From the IMG/VR virus record IMGVR_UViG_3300047318_000426, positions 1 through 57,494 of that record: DNA of 57,494 nt; one strand, 5' to 3'. Positions 17,623 to 25,973 of the stretch are shown here, one piece after another. Source of the DNA: a virus. The notes beneath the pieces were generated by a model that saw only the letters and a program-made list of their open reading frames with translations, did not search any database and was not told where the DNA came from. The translations under genes and the position numbers were made by a program. The number at the start of each line of letters is the position of its first letter. Position 1 is the stretch's first letter.

Positions 17623-18051
17623 ATGGCGTCAGTAACTTCCATGCGCGACGGCTTCAAGACTCGGCTGGAAACCATCTCTGGGTTGAGGGTCCACGAGTAC
17701 GCGAAGGGTGCGGTAAACCCGCCGTTCGCCGTCGTCGTGCCAGGGGCGCCGGGGATAGATAGGCACGCCATCGACTTTGACGCCACCATGGGGCGCGGCA
17801 GTGACGACTACCTGTTCACGATCTTCCTGGGCGTATCGAACGCGGACGACCGTACGGCGCATGACGCCCTGGACGAGTATCTGGCGAGTGCGGGCGGCAA
17901 GTCAGTGAAGGATGCCGTTGAGGGCAACGGCGGGAACCTGGAAGGCACGTGCTCCTTCGTGAGGGTTCGCGGCGTTCGCAATTACGGAATCATCGAATAC
18001 GCCGGGGTTACCTACTTGGGCGCGGAGTTTGTCTGTGAGGTGACGGCTTGA
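17623..18051 (+). CDS. Probable tail terminator
   Basis: 142 residues. The opening MRDGFKTRLETISGLRVHEYA and the core FTIFLGVSNADDRTAHDALDEYL fit tail terminator (gpU/gp17-like) proteins that cap the tail tube and join it to the neck. ATG 17623 begins directly after the connector stop. Its end overlaps the following TTG by four bases (TTGA). Confidence 0.65.
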   Translation: MASVTSMRDGFKTRLETISGLRVHEYAKGAVNPPFAVVVPGAPGIDRHAIDFDATMGRGSDDYLFTIFLGVSNADDRTAHDALDEYLASAGGKSVKDAVEGNGGNLEGTCSFVRVRGVRNYGIIEYAGVTYLGAEFVCEVTA

Positions 18052-18227
18052 GTAAGTACAAAGCTCTGACGGGACTCAACTACCCGGACGGCAAGGGCGG
18101 CGAGAAGCGCGTTGAGGCCGGTGAAGTTGTCAGCGACCTGCCACACGACAGCGTCCCCTGGCTCCTGGACGGCGGGCTCATCGAGGAGATTCTCGGCAGG
18201 AGCACCAAGAAGGGGGGTACCTCCTAA
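18048..18227 (+). CDS. Small conserved neck/tail-module protein
   Basis: 59 residues, from TTG 18048 inside the TTGA overlap to TAA 18225-18227. The sequence contains YKALTGLNYP, then VEAGEVVSDLPHDSVPWLL and GLIEEI. It resembles the small acidic proteins that sit next to tail genes in actinophages and shares the pattern of the 8059 protein (a short beta unit ending with a residue-number or location helix). Its TAA shares one base with the next ATG. Confidence 0.7.
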   Translation: MSKYKALTGLNYPDGKGGEKRVEAGEVVSDLPHDSVPWLLDGGLIEEILGRSTKKGGTS

Positions 18228-18949
18228 TGGCGTTCATCTATGGCACGAGCGGTCGTATCCTTATCGACGAGTTCCACGTATCCGGCGACATCAGCGGGTA
18301 CAGCGCGAAGTGGCAGCGTGACAACGCTGAGACGACCTCCCTTCTCGACTCGGGCACCAGGGGCATTCCCGGCCTGATGTCCGGATCCTTGAACGTCGAC
18401 GGAAGCTTTGACTCGACGGCTGGCGCGCACCTGTACGACATTACCAAGGTCAACGTCGGCGTTGACAACAGCATGCTCGTCACGGCTTGGCCGGAAGGCG
18501 GAGCGCTCGGCAAGCCTGCGTTCATCGCGGTATGCGACCCGAGCGGATTCGAGATCGAGGCGTCCGTCAGCGACAAGGTGTCCATCTCCATTGAAGGTAC
18601 GGGAGATGACGGAGTCGACTGGGGTTACTCGTACCACGACCTCACTGCGGAGTCCGTAACCGGAAACGGTACGGGGTACGACGATCTGCCCACATCCGTC
18701 ATCACGTCGGCCAATGGTGGCGTGGGGATGCTGCACGTCACTGCGGCGACCGGAACCGGTGGCACGGTCAAGATTCAGGATTCGGCGGACAACATTACTT
18801 TCGCCGACATCATCACGTTCACCGCAACCGCAGCGGCGACATCGGAGCGTAAGACCGTTACCGGAACGGTGCGGCGCTACATCCGCTCCATACGTACGAT
18901 CAACACCACGTCCTCTCTTACGTATGGCGTCTCGTTCGCTCGACGCTAA
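18227..18949 (+). CDS. Tail tube-like protein with added C-terminal beta domain
   Basis: 240 residues. Residues 1-~135 align by eye with the protein at 19031: AFIYGTSGRILID versus AFVHGKSAVVSID; TTSLLDSGTRGIPGL versus EVTAFGDSGTKSIPGL; GSFDSTAGAHLYD versus GHFDSTATTGPNA; and EIEASVSDKVSISIEGTGD versus EVEASVDDKVSFSAEFQ. Residues ~155-240 are an extra beta domain. Probably one of two tube or tube-decorating subunits. Coupled to the upstream small gene by TAATG. Confidence 0.75.
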   Translation: MAFIYGTSGRILIDEFHVSGDISGYSAKWQRDNAETTSLLDSGTRGIPGLMSGSLNVDGSFDSTAGAHLYDITKVNVGVDNSMLVTAWPEGGALGKPAFIAVCDPSGFEIEASVSDKVSISIEGTGDDGVDWGYSYHDLTAESVTGNGTGYDDLPTSVITSANGGVGMLHVTAATGTGGTVKIQDSADNITFADIITFTATAAATSERKTVTGTVRRYIRSIRTINTTSSLTYGVSFARR

Positions 18950-18986
18950 GCTTTCAGGCCCGCACGCCTGACTGAGTATCAATCGC

Positions 18987-19007
18987 CCCGGCTCTCTGTC
19001 GGGTTTT
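18987..19007 (+). terminator. Weak terminator-like hairpin between the tail-tube paralogues
   Basis: CCCG (18987-18990) can pair with CGGG (19000-19003) around a 9-nt loop and is followed by TTTT. The stem is only 4 bp, so attenuation is possible but uncertain. Confidence 0.35.
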
Positions 19008-19030
19008 AATGCCCAGAAGGGGTGAGTATT

Positions 19031-19456
19031 TTGGCCTTCGTCCACGGCAAGTCCGCAGTGGTGTCAATCGATGACTCTGGCGGTACACTTCGTAACCTGT
19101 CGGCCTATGTCGACAACGTAGGCGGCCTGCCTGGCGCCCGTGAGCTGTCTGAAGTTACGGCGTTCGGCGACTCCGGCACCAAGTCGATTCCGGGATTGCA
19201 GGACGTTTCGTTCTCCATCTCCGGACACTTCGACTCAACCGCCACTACCGGCCCGAACGCGGTGCTCAACTCGCTGCGTACGGCCACTGCGACCGCGTCG
19301 TTCGAATACGGCCCGGAAGGCAGCGTCACCGGTAAGGTCAAGTTCTCCGGCGAGTGCTGGCTGACCAGCTACGAAGTTGAGGCGTCCGTCGACGACAAGG
19401 TGTCGTTCAGTGCGGAATTCCAGGTGGACGGCACCGTGACGAGTGGTGTGTACTAG
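19031..19456 (+). CDS. Major tail (tube) protein candidate
   Basis: 141 residues from TTG 19031, chosen because AAGGGGTG (19017-19024) is well spaced and because the resulting start AFVHGK matches AFIYGT in the paralogue at 18227; GTG 19022 is the alternative. It is an all-beta tail tube type with IPGLQDVSFSISGHFDST and SVDDKVSFSAEFQVDG. A strong terminator right after it is usual for a highly expressed major tail gene. Confidence 0.75.
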   Translation: MAFVHGKSAVVSIDDSGGTLRNLSAYVDNVGGLPGARELSEVTAFGDSGTKSIPGLQDVSFSISGHFDSTATTGPNAVLNSLRTATATASFEYGPEGSVTGKVKFSGECWLTSYEVEASVDDKVSFSAEFQVDGTVTSGVY

Positions 19457-19465
19457 GATTTCCAG

Positions 19466-19511
19466 CCGCACCTGCGCCCAGTATCTACGGGTGCGGGTGC
19501 GGCGGATTTTC
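19466..19511 (+). terminator. Strong intrinsic terminator after the major tail gene
   Basis: A 14-bp stem (19466-19479 with 19489-19502, two G-U pairs) with a 9-nt loop is followed by CGGATTTTCC. It probably lowers transcription of downstream tail genes relative to the tube gene. Confidence 0.8.
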
Positions 19512-19530
19512 CTGCATGTGGGGGTAGGCC

Positions 19531-20028
19531 ATGGCCAGAAACATCCAGATTGCCATCATCGCCGGGGACGAGTTCCGCAGGGTGGGCGACGCCCTCCGAG
19601 AAATCGACGCGAGTCTCCCGGGGGAGTTCCGCAAGGAGCTGCGCGATGCGGCCAAGCCGTTCGCCCAGGAAGTCAAGGCACGCGTTCGTCGACTCCCCAC
19701 GCCCAGGCACGCCGGACATACGGGGCTGCGCGCACGTGTCGCGCGAGGCGTCCGCGTCCAGGCGAAGCTGGGTCGCAACTCCGGAGTGCGCATCGTCACG
19801 TCGATGGACAGGCGGAATGAAGCCATCATCCCCCGCGGCTTGGACTCACGCACAAAGCTGAGGGGCTGGCTTCACCCTGTGTTCGGCCATGGGCCTATGG
19901 TGCTCCAGGAGGGCGGCTCGTGGTTCATCGAGCCACTGTCCGAGAAGCGGCCCCAGCTAGTGAAAGTTTTGCTCCACGTACTGAACGATGCCGCTCAGCG
20001 TGTGGAGCGCGCCGGAGGGCGTCTTTGA
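19531..20028 (+). CDS. HK97 gp10-like tail completion / minor tail protein
   Basis: 165 residues. The helical start FRRVGDALREIDASLPGEFRK (discontinuous with what follows) and the basic middle ARVARGVRVQAKL, then GWLHPVFGHGPMV, resemble HK97-gp10-type neck proteins. The gene normally sits before the tube gene; here it follows it. ATG 19531 follows GTGGGGGTAGG. Confidence 0.6.
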   Translation: MARNIQIAIIAGDEFRRVGDALREIDASLPGEFRKELRDAAKPFAQEVKARVRRLPTPRHAGHTGLRARVARGVRVQAKLGRNSGVRIVTSMDRRNEAIIPRGLDSRTKLRGWLHPVFGHGPMVLQEGGSWFIEPLSEKRPQLVKVLLHVLNDAAQRVERAGGRL

Positions 20029-20032
20029 TTGT

Positions 20033-20078
20033 GACCGGCCGGGGCGTGTGCGGGACCCCCGGCCGGTCGCTTTACTTG
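20033..20078 (+). terminator. Terminator-like hairpin before the chaperone genes
   Basis: GACCGGCCGGGG (20033-20044) pairs perfectly with CCCCGGCCGGTC (20057-20068), with a 12-nt loop, and is followed by GCTTTACTTG. The 12-bp GC stem should terminate or pause transcription. Confidence 0.7.
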
Positions 20079-20115
20079 TATCCCGCATTCCCGCAAGGAA
20101 AAGGAACAGCCCGCA

Positions 20116-20517
20116 ATGGCATTGATCAAGGACAAGTCCCAGATCCTGGGCGCCATCAACCTGCCCACAGAGGACGTATACGTTCCCGAGTGGAAAGCCA
20201 CAGTCCGTCTCCGTGGACTCACCGGCATCGAGCGCGACAAGTACGAAGAGTCGTGCGTCAAGATGCGTGGGGGCGTCCAGCAGGCGAACATCAGCAACGC
20301 GACCTCCCGCCTGGTCGCCTGGTGCATGGTCGACGAGAGCGGCAGCAAGCTGTTCTACGGCGAGGACGACGTCAAGGAGCTGGGCAAACAGCCCGCTTCC
20401 GCGATTCAGCGATGCTTCACCGTTGCCTGTCGCCTGTCGGGCCTCACCGAGGATGACATCAACGAGCTGACCGAGGGTTTCGACGACGCCCCGAACGACG
20501 CTTCTACTTCCGACTAG
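20116..20517 (+). CDS. Tail assembly chaperone, short form
   Basis: 133 residues, equivalent to lambda gpG. It binds the tape measure protein during tail assembly. The body is helical, with VYVPEWKATVRLRGLTGIERD and LVAWCMVDESGSKLFYGEDD, and the end is acidic. AAGGAAAAGGA lies before ATG 20116. Its 3' end carries a slippery heptamer at 20475-20481 that yields the long form. Confidence 0.85.
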   Translation: MALIKDKSQILGAINLPTEDVYVPEWKATVRLRGLTGIERDKYEESCVKMRGGVQQANISNATSRLVAWCMVDESGSKLFYGEDDVKELGKQPASAIQRCFTVACRLSGLTEDDINELTEGFDDAPNDASTSD

Positions 20518-20789
20518 CGCTCGCTTGGGGCATGCCGGTTGAGGAAGTTCTCACCCGTACGTCCTCTCGGGAGCTGACTGAGTGGATAGCGTACGAGCGG
20601 CTCTACGGCCCGGTGGGCAACGAGTGGCGCGACGAGTTGCAGGCCAGCATTCATGAGCTGCTGCAATTCGCCAACCACTTGAAGGGCGCTTCTATGACCT
20701 CGGAGAAGCAACGGAAGAACCAGGTTCCGAAGGTCAAGCTCTATCCGCGCCCATGGGGTGACGAGATGGACACCGAGGAGGGTGAGTAG
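20116..20789 (+). CDS. Tail assembly chaperone, -1 frameshift long form
   Basis: Joined product 20116..20481 plus 20481..20789, 224 residues, equivalent to lambda gpGT. The -1 frame is open from before 20475 to the stop at 20787-20789 and encodes RLALAWGMPVEEVLTRTSSR followed by ELTEWIAYERL, the hallmark of actinophage second chaperone proteins (xLALAxGMTVxELxxRMSSxEL). A separate start for this segment is unlikely because its conserved part begins upstream of ATG 20532. Confidence 0.85.
20475..20481 (+). other. Programmed -1 ribosomal frameshift site
   Basis: G GGT TTC fits the X XXY YYZ slippery rule exactly in the chaperone frame. The tRNAs can re-pair on GGG and TTT, moving into the frame that encodes the T-like domain. 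Confidence 0.85.
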
Positions 20790-20792
20790 ACG

Positions 20793-23700
20793 TTGGCTAC
20801 CGTCGCGGGCCTCGGATTTAACATCACGTCTCGCTGGAATGGTGATGGTGTTCGCCGTGCGCGGCGCGACCTCCGCGCTTTGAGCGACCAGGCTGACAGG
20901 TCGAATGCCAGGATGGGCGCTCTGTCCACTTCGGTCTTTAGCCTGTCGACTGCACTCTTCTCTCTGGCCCCGGCCATCGTCCCCATCACTGCCGTAGTGG
21001 GGGGGATGACGGCCGGGTTTGCCGCTGCAGGTGTGGCGGCAGGCGCTTTGGTGGGCGTGTTCGGCTTCGCCTTGGTGAGTGCGGCGAAGATGTCCAAAGA
21101 GCTGGCCAAGGGCAACAACGTCTTCGCCCAGTATCAGCGCTCCCTGGGCGGGATGAAGAGCGCATGGAAAAGCTTCATCGTCGCGACGGCTCCGATGACG
21201 CTGAGGCCTGCCATTGTGGGGATTCAGGCTCTCACCTCCGCGATGCCGAAGCTGATCCCCATAGTGAGGGCTGTTGCCCCGGTCGCCATGCAGGTGGCGA
21301 ACGCGTTCAGGCATTGGGTGGACACCCGCCTGGACGGATGGGTCAAGTTCCTGGTCGCCAACGGGATCCCGGCTCTTCGTAGCTTCATCGCCATCGGTAG
21401 GAATGTAGGCGCCACCCTTGGTATCGGCTTCAAGGCGTTTATGCCGCTTGGGCTGCAAGTCGTCGCGGTCCTGGCTCGCGGTTCCGCAGAGATGCGGAAG
21501 TGGGCTGAAGGCGGGGGCTTCGGGCGCTTCGTCGACAACGTCAACAAAAACGCCCCGCAAGTCAAGGAATTCTTCCGGGTGCTGGGCGCCGCCCTGTTGA
21601 ATGTCAGTAAGGCCATGGCTGGCTTGGGGCCGCTCTCTCTGGGGCTGGCGACCGCACTCTTGAAGATCGTTGCGGCCATGCCACCTCGGGTCATTCAGGC
21701 CATAGTTCTAGCGATCGTGGCATTCCGCACGGCAATGCTGGGCTTGCTGATCATTGAGACTGTCAGAAACGTGGTGCTGAGACTTCGGGCCGCGTGGGTG
21801 GCGCTCAACGCCACGTTCCTGATGAGCCCGATCGGTCTCGTCATCGCGGGAATCGCCCTGCTGGTCACGGCCATTGTTCTCATCGCCACGAAAACCACAT
21901 GGTTCCAGACGGCGTGGAAGTACACCTGGAATGCAGTCAAGTCCGTAGCCTCCGCTGTGTGGGGGTGGTTGAAGAGCGCTTTCAGCGCAACCGTCGGCTT
22001 CCTGCAGGGCAAGTGGAAGTGGCTGATTCTCGCGCTCGGCCCGATCGGCTGGCTGCTGCTCCTCGCGGCCAACTGGAAAAAGGTGTGGGGCGGCATCAAG
22101 GCCGTCGCTTCCTCGGTGTGGGTGTGGCTGCGGAACACGTGGAATTCCATCACTCGATCCATCGTGGCTGCTACCCGCTGGCTTGGAGGCGCCACTAAGG
22201 CTGCCTGGGGCGGCGTGATGGCAGCGATCCGCTGGGTCGCCGGTGGCTTCCGCTGGCTCCTCCGCAGCGGGATCAGCCCTGTTGCCCGAGCCATTGTGGC
22301 CGCCATCCGCTGGCTCGGAGGGGCGACCAAGGCTGCGTGGAGCGGCGTCATGGCGGCTCTTCGCTGGGTCGCTAGGGGCTTCCAGTGGCTTCACCGCAAC
22401 GGCGTGAACCCGGTAGCTCGGGCCATTGTGGCAGCGATCCGTTGGCTGGGCGGCGCAACCAAGTCCGCTTGGGGTGGGGTCATGGCTGCCCTTCGCTGGG
22501 TGGCTGGTGGCTTCCGCTGGCTTCATCGCAACGGAGTGAACCCGGTGGCTCGGGCCATTGTGGCTGCTATTCGCTGGCTTGGGGGGGCGACTAAGGCTGC
22601 GTGGAGCGGCGTGATGGCAGCCATCCGGTGGGTCGCGAACGGCTTCCGGTGGCTTCTGCGCAGTGGCGTGAACCCGGTGGCTCGGGCCATCGTGGCGTCC
22701 ATTCGCTGGCTGGGCGGCGCAACCAAGTCTGCCTGGAATGGCGTGATGTCGGCCCTTCGCTGGGTGGCCAATGGCTTCCAGTGGCTGGTGCGTCACGGGG
22801 TCAATCCCGTTGCCCGCGGGATTGTGGCGTCGATCCGCTGGCTCGGAGGGGCGACCAAGTCCGCCTGGGGCGGCGTGATGTCGGTCATCCGGTGGGTGGC
22901 GAACGGCTTCCGGTGGCTCCTGCGCAATGGCGTGAACCCGGTCGCCCGAGCCATCGTGGCGTCGATCCGCTGGCTGGGCGGTGCGACCAAGTCGGCCTGG
23001 AATGGCGTGATGTCGGCCATCCGCTGGGTGGCGAACGGCTTCCGGTGGCTGGCCCGTAGTGGCGTGAACCCGGTTGCCCGCGGTATCGCCACATCCATCC
23101 GCTGGGTCAAGCGCACCCTGGACGGCGCATGGCGTGGGATTATCGCCACGGTCCGCTGGGTTGCCGTAGGCTTCCGCTGGCTGAACGGCAAGGTAGTCGC
23201 CCCAGTCGCCCGCGCCATCACGGCTGCTATTCGCTGGGTCAAGCGCACGTCGGACTCCGCGTGGCGTGGAGTGGTTGCCACCGTTCGCTGGGTTGCCGCG
23301 GGCTTCCGGTGGCTGAACGGCAAGGCAGTCGCCCCAGTTGCTCGCGCGATCGTTGCCTCGGTTCGCTGGCTTAAGCGCACCTCGGACTCCGCATGGCGTG
23401 GAGTTGTTGCCACGGTCCGCTGGGTTGCTGCTGGCTTCCGCTGGCTGAACGGTAAGGCGATCGCTCCGGCTACTCGCGCGGTTGTGGCCGCAATCCGTTG
23501 GCTTAAGCGCACCTCGGATGGCGCATGGCGTGGGGTTATCGCCACGGTTCGTTGGGTCGCTGCTGGCTTCCGTTGGCTGAACGGCAAGGCGATCGCTCCG
23601 GTTGCCCGAGCTATCGTGGCCGCCATTCGCTGGGCTCGCCGAACCATGGATGGAGCCTGGCGCGGAGTCATCAACACGGTTCGCTGGGTGGCCAGCGGCT

Positions 23701-25973
23701 TCCGGTGGCTGAACGGCAAAGCCATTGCTCCGGCTGCTCGCGCGATCGTTGCTGCCATCCGCTGGGCCCGTCGAACCCTGGACGGCGCATGGCGTGGGGT
23801 CATCAACACCGTTCGCTGGGTGGCCAGCGGCTTCCGGTGGCTGAACGGTAAGGCGATTGCCCCGGCTGCTCGCGGCATCGTGGCGGCTATTCGCTGGGCC
23901 CGCAGGACGATGGATGGGGCCTGGCGCGGAGTCATCAATACGGTTCGCTGGGTTGCCAGTGGCTTCCGCTGGCTGAACAGCAAGGCGATCGCTCCGGTTG
24001 CCCGCGGCATTACGGCTGCCATCCGCTGGACGCGTAGGACCCTGGACGGCGCTTGGCGTGGAGTTGTTGGGGCGCTCCGCTGGGTTGCCCGCGCCTTCTA
24101 CTGGATCCGCGACAAGACGATTGGGCCGGTCGCCCGAGCCATCGTGGGCGCCATCCGCTGGGTCCGTAGGTCGATGGATGGCGCATGGCGTGGAGTTGTC
24201 GGAGCCATTCGCTGGGTTGCCCGTGCCTTCTGGTGGATCCGCGACAAGGCCATCAATCCGGTTACACGGTCCGTGGTGGGCGCCGTCAACAGGATGCGCG
24301 ACGGGATCCGGGCAGCCTTCTGGGCGGCTCGCGACTCCGTCCAGCACGCCATGAAGTCCCTGGCGAACCAAGCGGCTAAGCCCGTCAACTTCGTCATCAA
24401 CTGGGTGTACAACAAGGGCATCCGGAGCCTGTGGAACAAGGTTGCAGCCGTCATCTTCGGCAAGGGTAAGAAGCAACTTCCGGCGGTGAAGGAGATCAAG
24501 GGCTTCGCCTCCGGTGGTCCCGTGCGGGGTAGCGGTAGCGGAACGTCGGACTCGATCCCGGCGCGCCTGTCGAACAACGAACACGTCTGGACGGCTAAGG
24601 AAGTTAGGGCCGCGGGCGGACATGACCGGGTTCAGGCGATGCGCTCCGCCGTGCTGGGCGGGCGCGGGGTGCAGGGGAAAGCGAAGGGCAGCGGGCTTGT
24701 GCTCGGCGGCATCATCCCCGACCCCATCGCCAACCTCGGTAAGAAGGTTGCGGGTGGCGTTAAGAAGGCTGCCGGTTCGGCGTTGAGCTTTGCCGGTAAG
24801 GCTGCATCTTCCGCGTTCGGGAAGCTTAAGGATCTCGCCCGCGGAGCCCTGACAGGCATCGCCGAGCCGATCCTTAAGGGCCTAAAGGGGACGATCAAGG
24901 GCAAGGTTGGCAAGGGCACGTGGTGGAAGGAAATGGTTGGTGGTGCCATGACCAAGCCCATCGACTGGATCCTTGACTTCATCAGCAAGGACGACGCGGA
25001 AAACGCCGGCGGTGGCGGCGCGGACGTCATGAGCGCCCTCGACTGGGCGAAAACGCAGGCTGGCAAGAAGTACCAGTGGGGCGGCAATGGCAACCCGTCT
25101 TGGGACTGCTCTGGCTTCTTGTCAGCTATCGAGTCGGTCATCCGTGGCGAGAAGCCGCACCGCCGCTGGGCGACTGGTGCGTTCAGCGGCAAGAAGGCAC
25201 CTCCGGGCTGGCAGCAGGATCTGAAGTCGCCCTTCATGATTGGTATTACGAACAAGGGTGTCGGTCACACGGCCGGAACTTTGGCCGGGACGAACGTGGA
25301 GTGTCGCGGCGGGGCAGGCGTCGTGGTGGGTAAGAAGGCGCGCGGCTGGAATGACAAGATGTTCGACTCGCACTATGGGTTCAAGCCCGCGAACATCGCC
25401 GGATTCAGTGGCAACTTCGGGGGCAACTGGAAGAAGCTAGTTCTCGCCGTCCTGAAGGAGTTGGGCGAATCCCCGTCGAACGCCAGCAACGTCCTGAAGG
25501 CCATCCAGAAGGAGTCGGGCGGAAACCCGAACGCTGTCAACAATTCGGACAGCAACGCCAGGGCGGGGCACCCCTCCAAGGGTCTACTTCAGGTGATCCT
25601 AGGTACGTTCAACGCCTATGCGGGCAAGTACAAGTCCAGGGGCCAGCTCGACCCGTACGCCAACGTCTACGCGGGCATCAACTACGCCCGCCATCGCTAC
25701 GGCTCCGGCTGGTCGGCCCGTATGGCAAGGCCGGGAGGGTACGCCGCGGGCGGACCCGTGCTGTTCGACAACGGCGGAACCCTCGCCCCTGGGCTCAACA
25801 TGGTCTACAACGGCACTGGTGGGCCGGAGGAGTTGCGCCGAGTCGACCAGGGTGGGCATGACAAGTGCTACCACTTTGACTTCCGCGGCGCAGTCTTCAG
25901 CGGCGGGAAACAGCAATTTGAAGAGATGGTGGTCAAGGCCGTGTCCAGCGCCCAGCGTAAGAAGCGCCTCTGA
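20793..25973 (+). CDS. Tape measure protein with cell-wall hydrolase domains
   Basis: 1726 residues, starting at TTG 20793. It sets tail length and is ejected into the host. The N-terminal ~120 residues are coiled coil plus hydrophobic helices. Residues 455-1158 are 16 tandem units of exactly 44 residues, each with Trp near unit positions 9, 18, 27 and 34. Residues ~1425-1530 resemble an NlpC/P60-type amidase (DCSGF with Cys1439, GVGHTAG with His1492). Residues ~1560-1670 resemble a lytic transglycosylase (KAIQKESGGNPNAVN, with Glu1574). These would open peptidoglycan during DNA entry. The last ~50 residues are a GG-rich tip-binding tail. Confidence 0.92.
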   Translation: MATVAGLGFNITSRWNGDGVRRARRDLRALSDQADRSNARMGALSTSVFSLSTALFSLAPAIVPITAVVGGMTAGFAAAGVAAGALVGVFGFALVSAAKMSKELAKGNNVFAQYQRSLGGMKSAWKSFIVATAPMTLRPAIVGIQALTSAMPKLIPIVRAVAPVAMQVANAFRHWVDTRLDGWVKFLVANGIPALRSFIAIGRNVGATLGIGFKAFMPLGLQVVAVLARGSAEMRKWAEGGGFGRFVDNVNKNAPQVKEFFRVLGAALLNVSKAMAGLGPLSLGLATALLKIVAAMPPRVIQAIVLAIVAFRTAMLGLLIIETVRNVVLRLRAAWVALNATFLMSPIGLVIAGIALLVTAIVLIATKTTWFQTAWKYTWNAVKSVASAVWGWLKSAFSATVGFLQGKWKWLILALGPIGWLLLLAANWKKVWGGIKAVASSVWVWLRNTWNSITRSIVAATRWLGGATKAAWGGVMAAIRWVAGGFRWLLRSGISPVARAIVAAIRWLGGATKAAWSGVMAALRWVARGFQWLHRNGVNPVARAIVAAIRWLGGATKSAWGGVMAALRWVAGGFRWLHRNGVNPVARAIVAAIRWLGGATKAAWSGVMAAIRWVANGFRWLLRSGVNPVARAIVASIRWLGGATKSAWNGVMSALRWVANGFQWLVRHGVNPVARGIVASIRWLGGATKSAWGGVMSVIRWVANGFRWLLRNGVNPVARAIVASIRWLGGATKSAWNGVMSAIRWVANGFRWLARSGVNPVARGIATSIRWVKRTLDGAWRGIIATVRWVAVGFRWLNGKVVAPVARAITAAIRWVKRTSDSAWRGVVATVRWVAAGFRWLNGKAVAPVARAIVASVRWLKRTSDSAWRGVVATVRWVAAGFRWLNGKAIAPATRAVVAAIRWLKRTSDGAWRGVIATVRWVAAGFRWLNGKAIAPVARAIVAAIRWARRTMDGAWRGVINTVRWVASGFRWLNGKAIAPAARAIVAAIRWARRTLDGAWRGVINTVRWVASGFRWLNGKAIAPAARGIVAAIRWARRTMDGAWRGVINTVRWVASGFRWLNSKAIAPVARGITAAIRWTRRTLDGAWRGVVGALRWVARAFYWIRDKTIGPVARAIVGAIRWVRRSMDGAWRGVVGAIRWVARAFWWIRDKAINPVTRSVVGAVNRMRDGIRAAFWAARDSVQHAMKSLANQAAKPVNFVINWVYNKGIRSLWNKVAAVIFGKGKKQLPAVKEIKGFASGGPVRGSGSGTSDSIPARLSNNEHVWTAKEVRAAGGHDRVQAMRSAVLGGRGVQGKAKGSGLVLGGIIPDPIANLGKKVAGGVKKAAGSALSFAGKAASSAFGKLKDLARGALTGIAEPILKGLKGTIKGKVGKGTWWKEMVGGAMTKPIDWILDFISKDDAENAGGGGADVMSALDWAKTQAGKKYQWGGNGNPSWDCSGFLSAIESVIRGEKPHRRWATGAFSGKKAPPGWQQDLKSPFMIGITNKGVGHTAGTLAGTNVECRGGAGVVVGKKARGWNDKMFDSHYGFKPANIAGFSGNFGGNWKKLVLAVLKELGESPSNASNVLKAIQKESGGNPNAVNNSDSNARAGHPSKGLLQVILGTFNAYAGKYKSRGQLDPYANVYAGINYARHRYGSGWSARMARPGGYAAGGPVLFDNGGTLAPGLNMVYNGTGGPEELRRVDQGGHDKCYHFDFRGAVFSGGKQQFEEMVVKAVSSAQRKKRL
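22155..24266 (+). repeat. 16 x 132-bp tandem repeat in the tape measure gene
   Basis: Units begin at each R-(A/G)-I-x-A codon run and are all 132 bp, 2112 bp in total. Units 1-7 share WLGGATK, units 8-16 share W-x-(K/R)-R-T, so two sub-families expanded separately. The unit ends with (N/A)PVA. Confidence 0.95.

Noticed and set aside
20532-20789. Independent gene for the second tail chaperone from ATG 20532
   Set aside because: Conserved sequence begins upstream of the ATG and the slippery heptamer gives a better explanation.
21708-24623. Long minus-strand ORF opposite the tape measure (971 codons)
   Set aside because: Antisense shadow of the 132-bp repeats; composition (Pro, His, Asn, Arg) and lack of a ribosome site are unlike a real protein.
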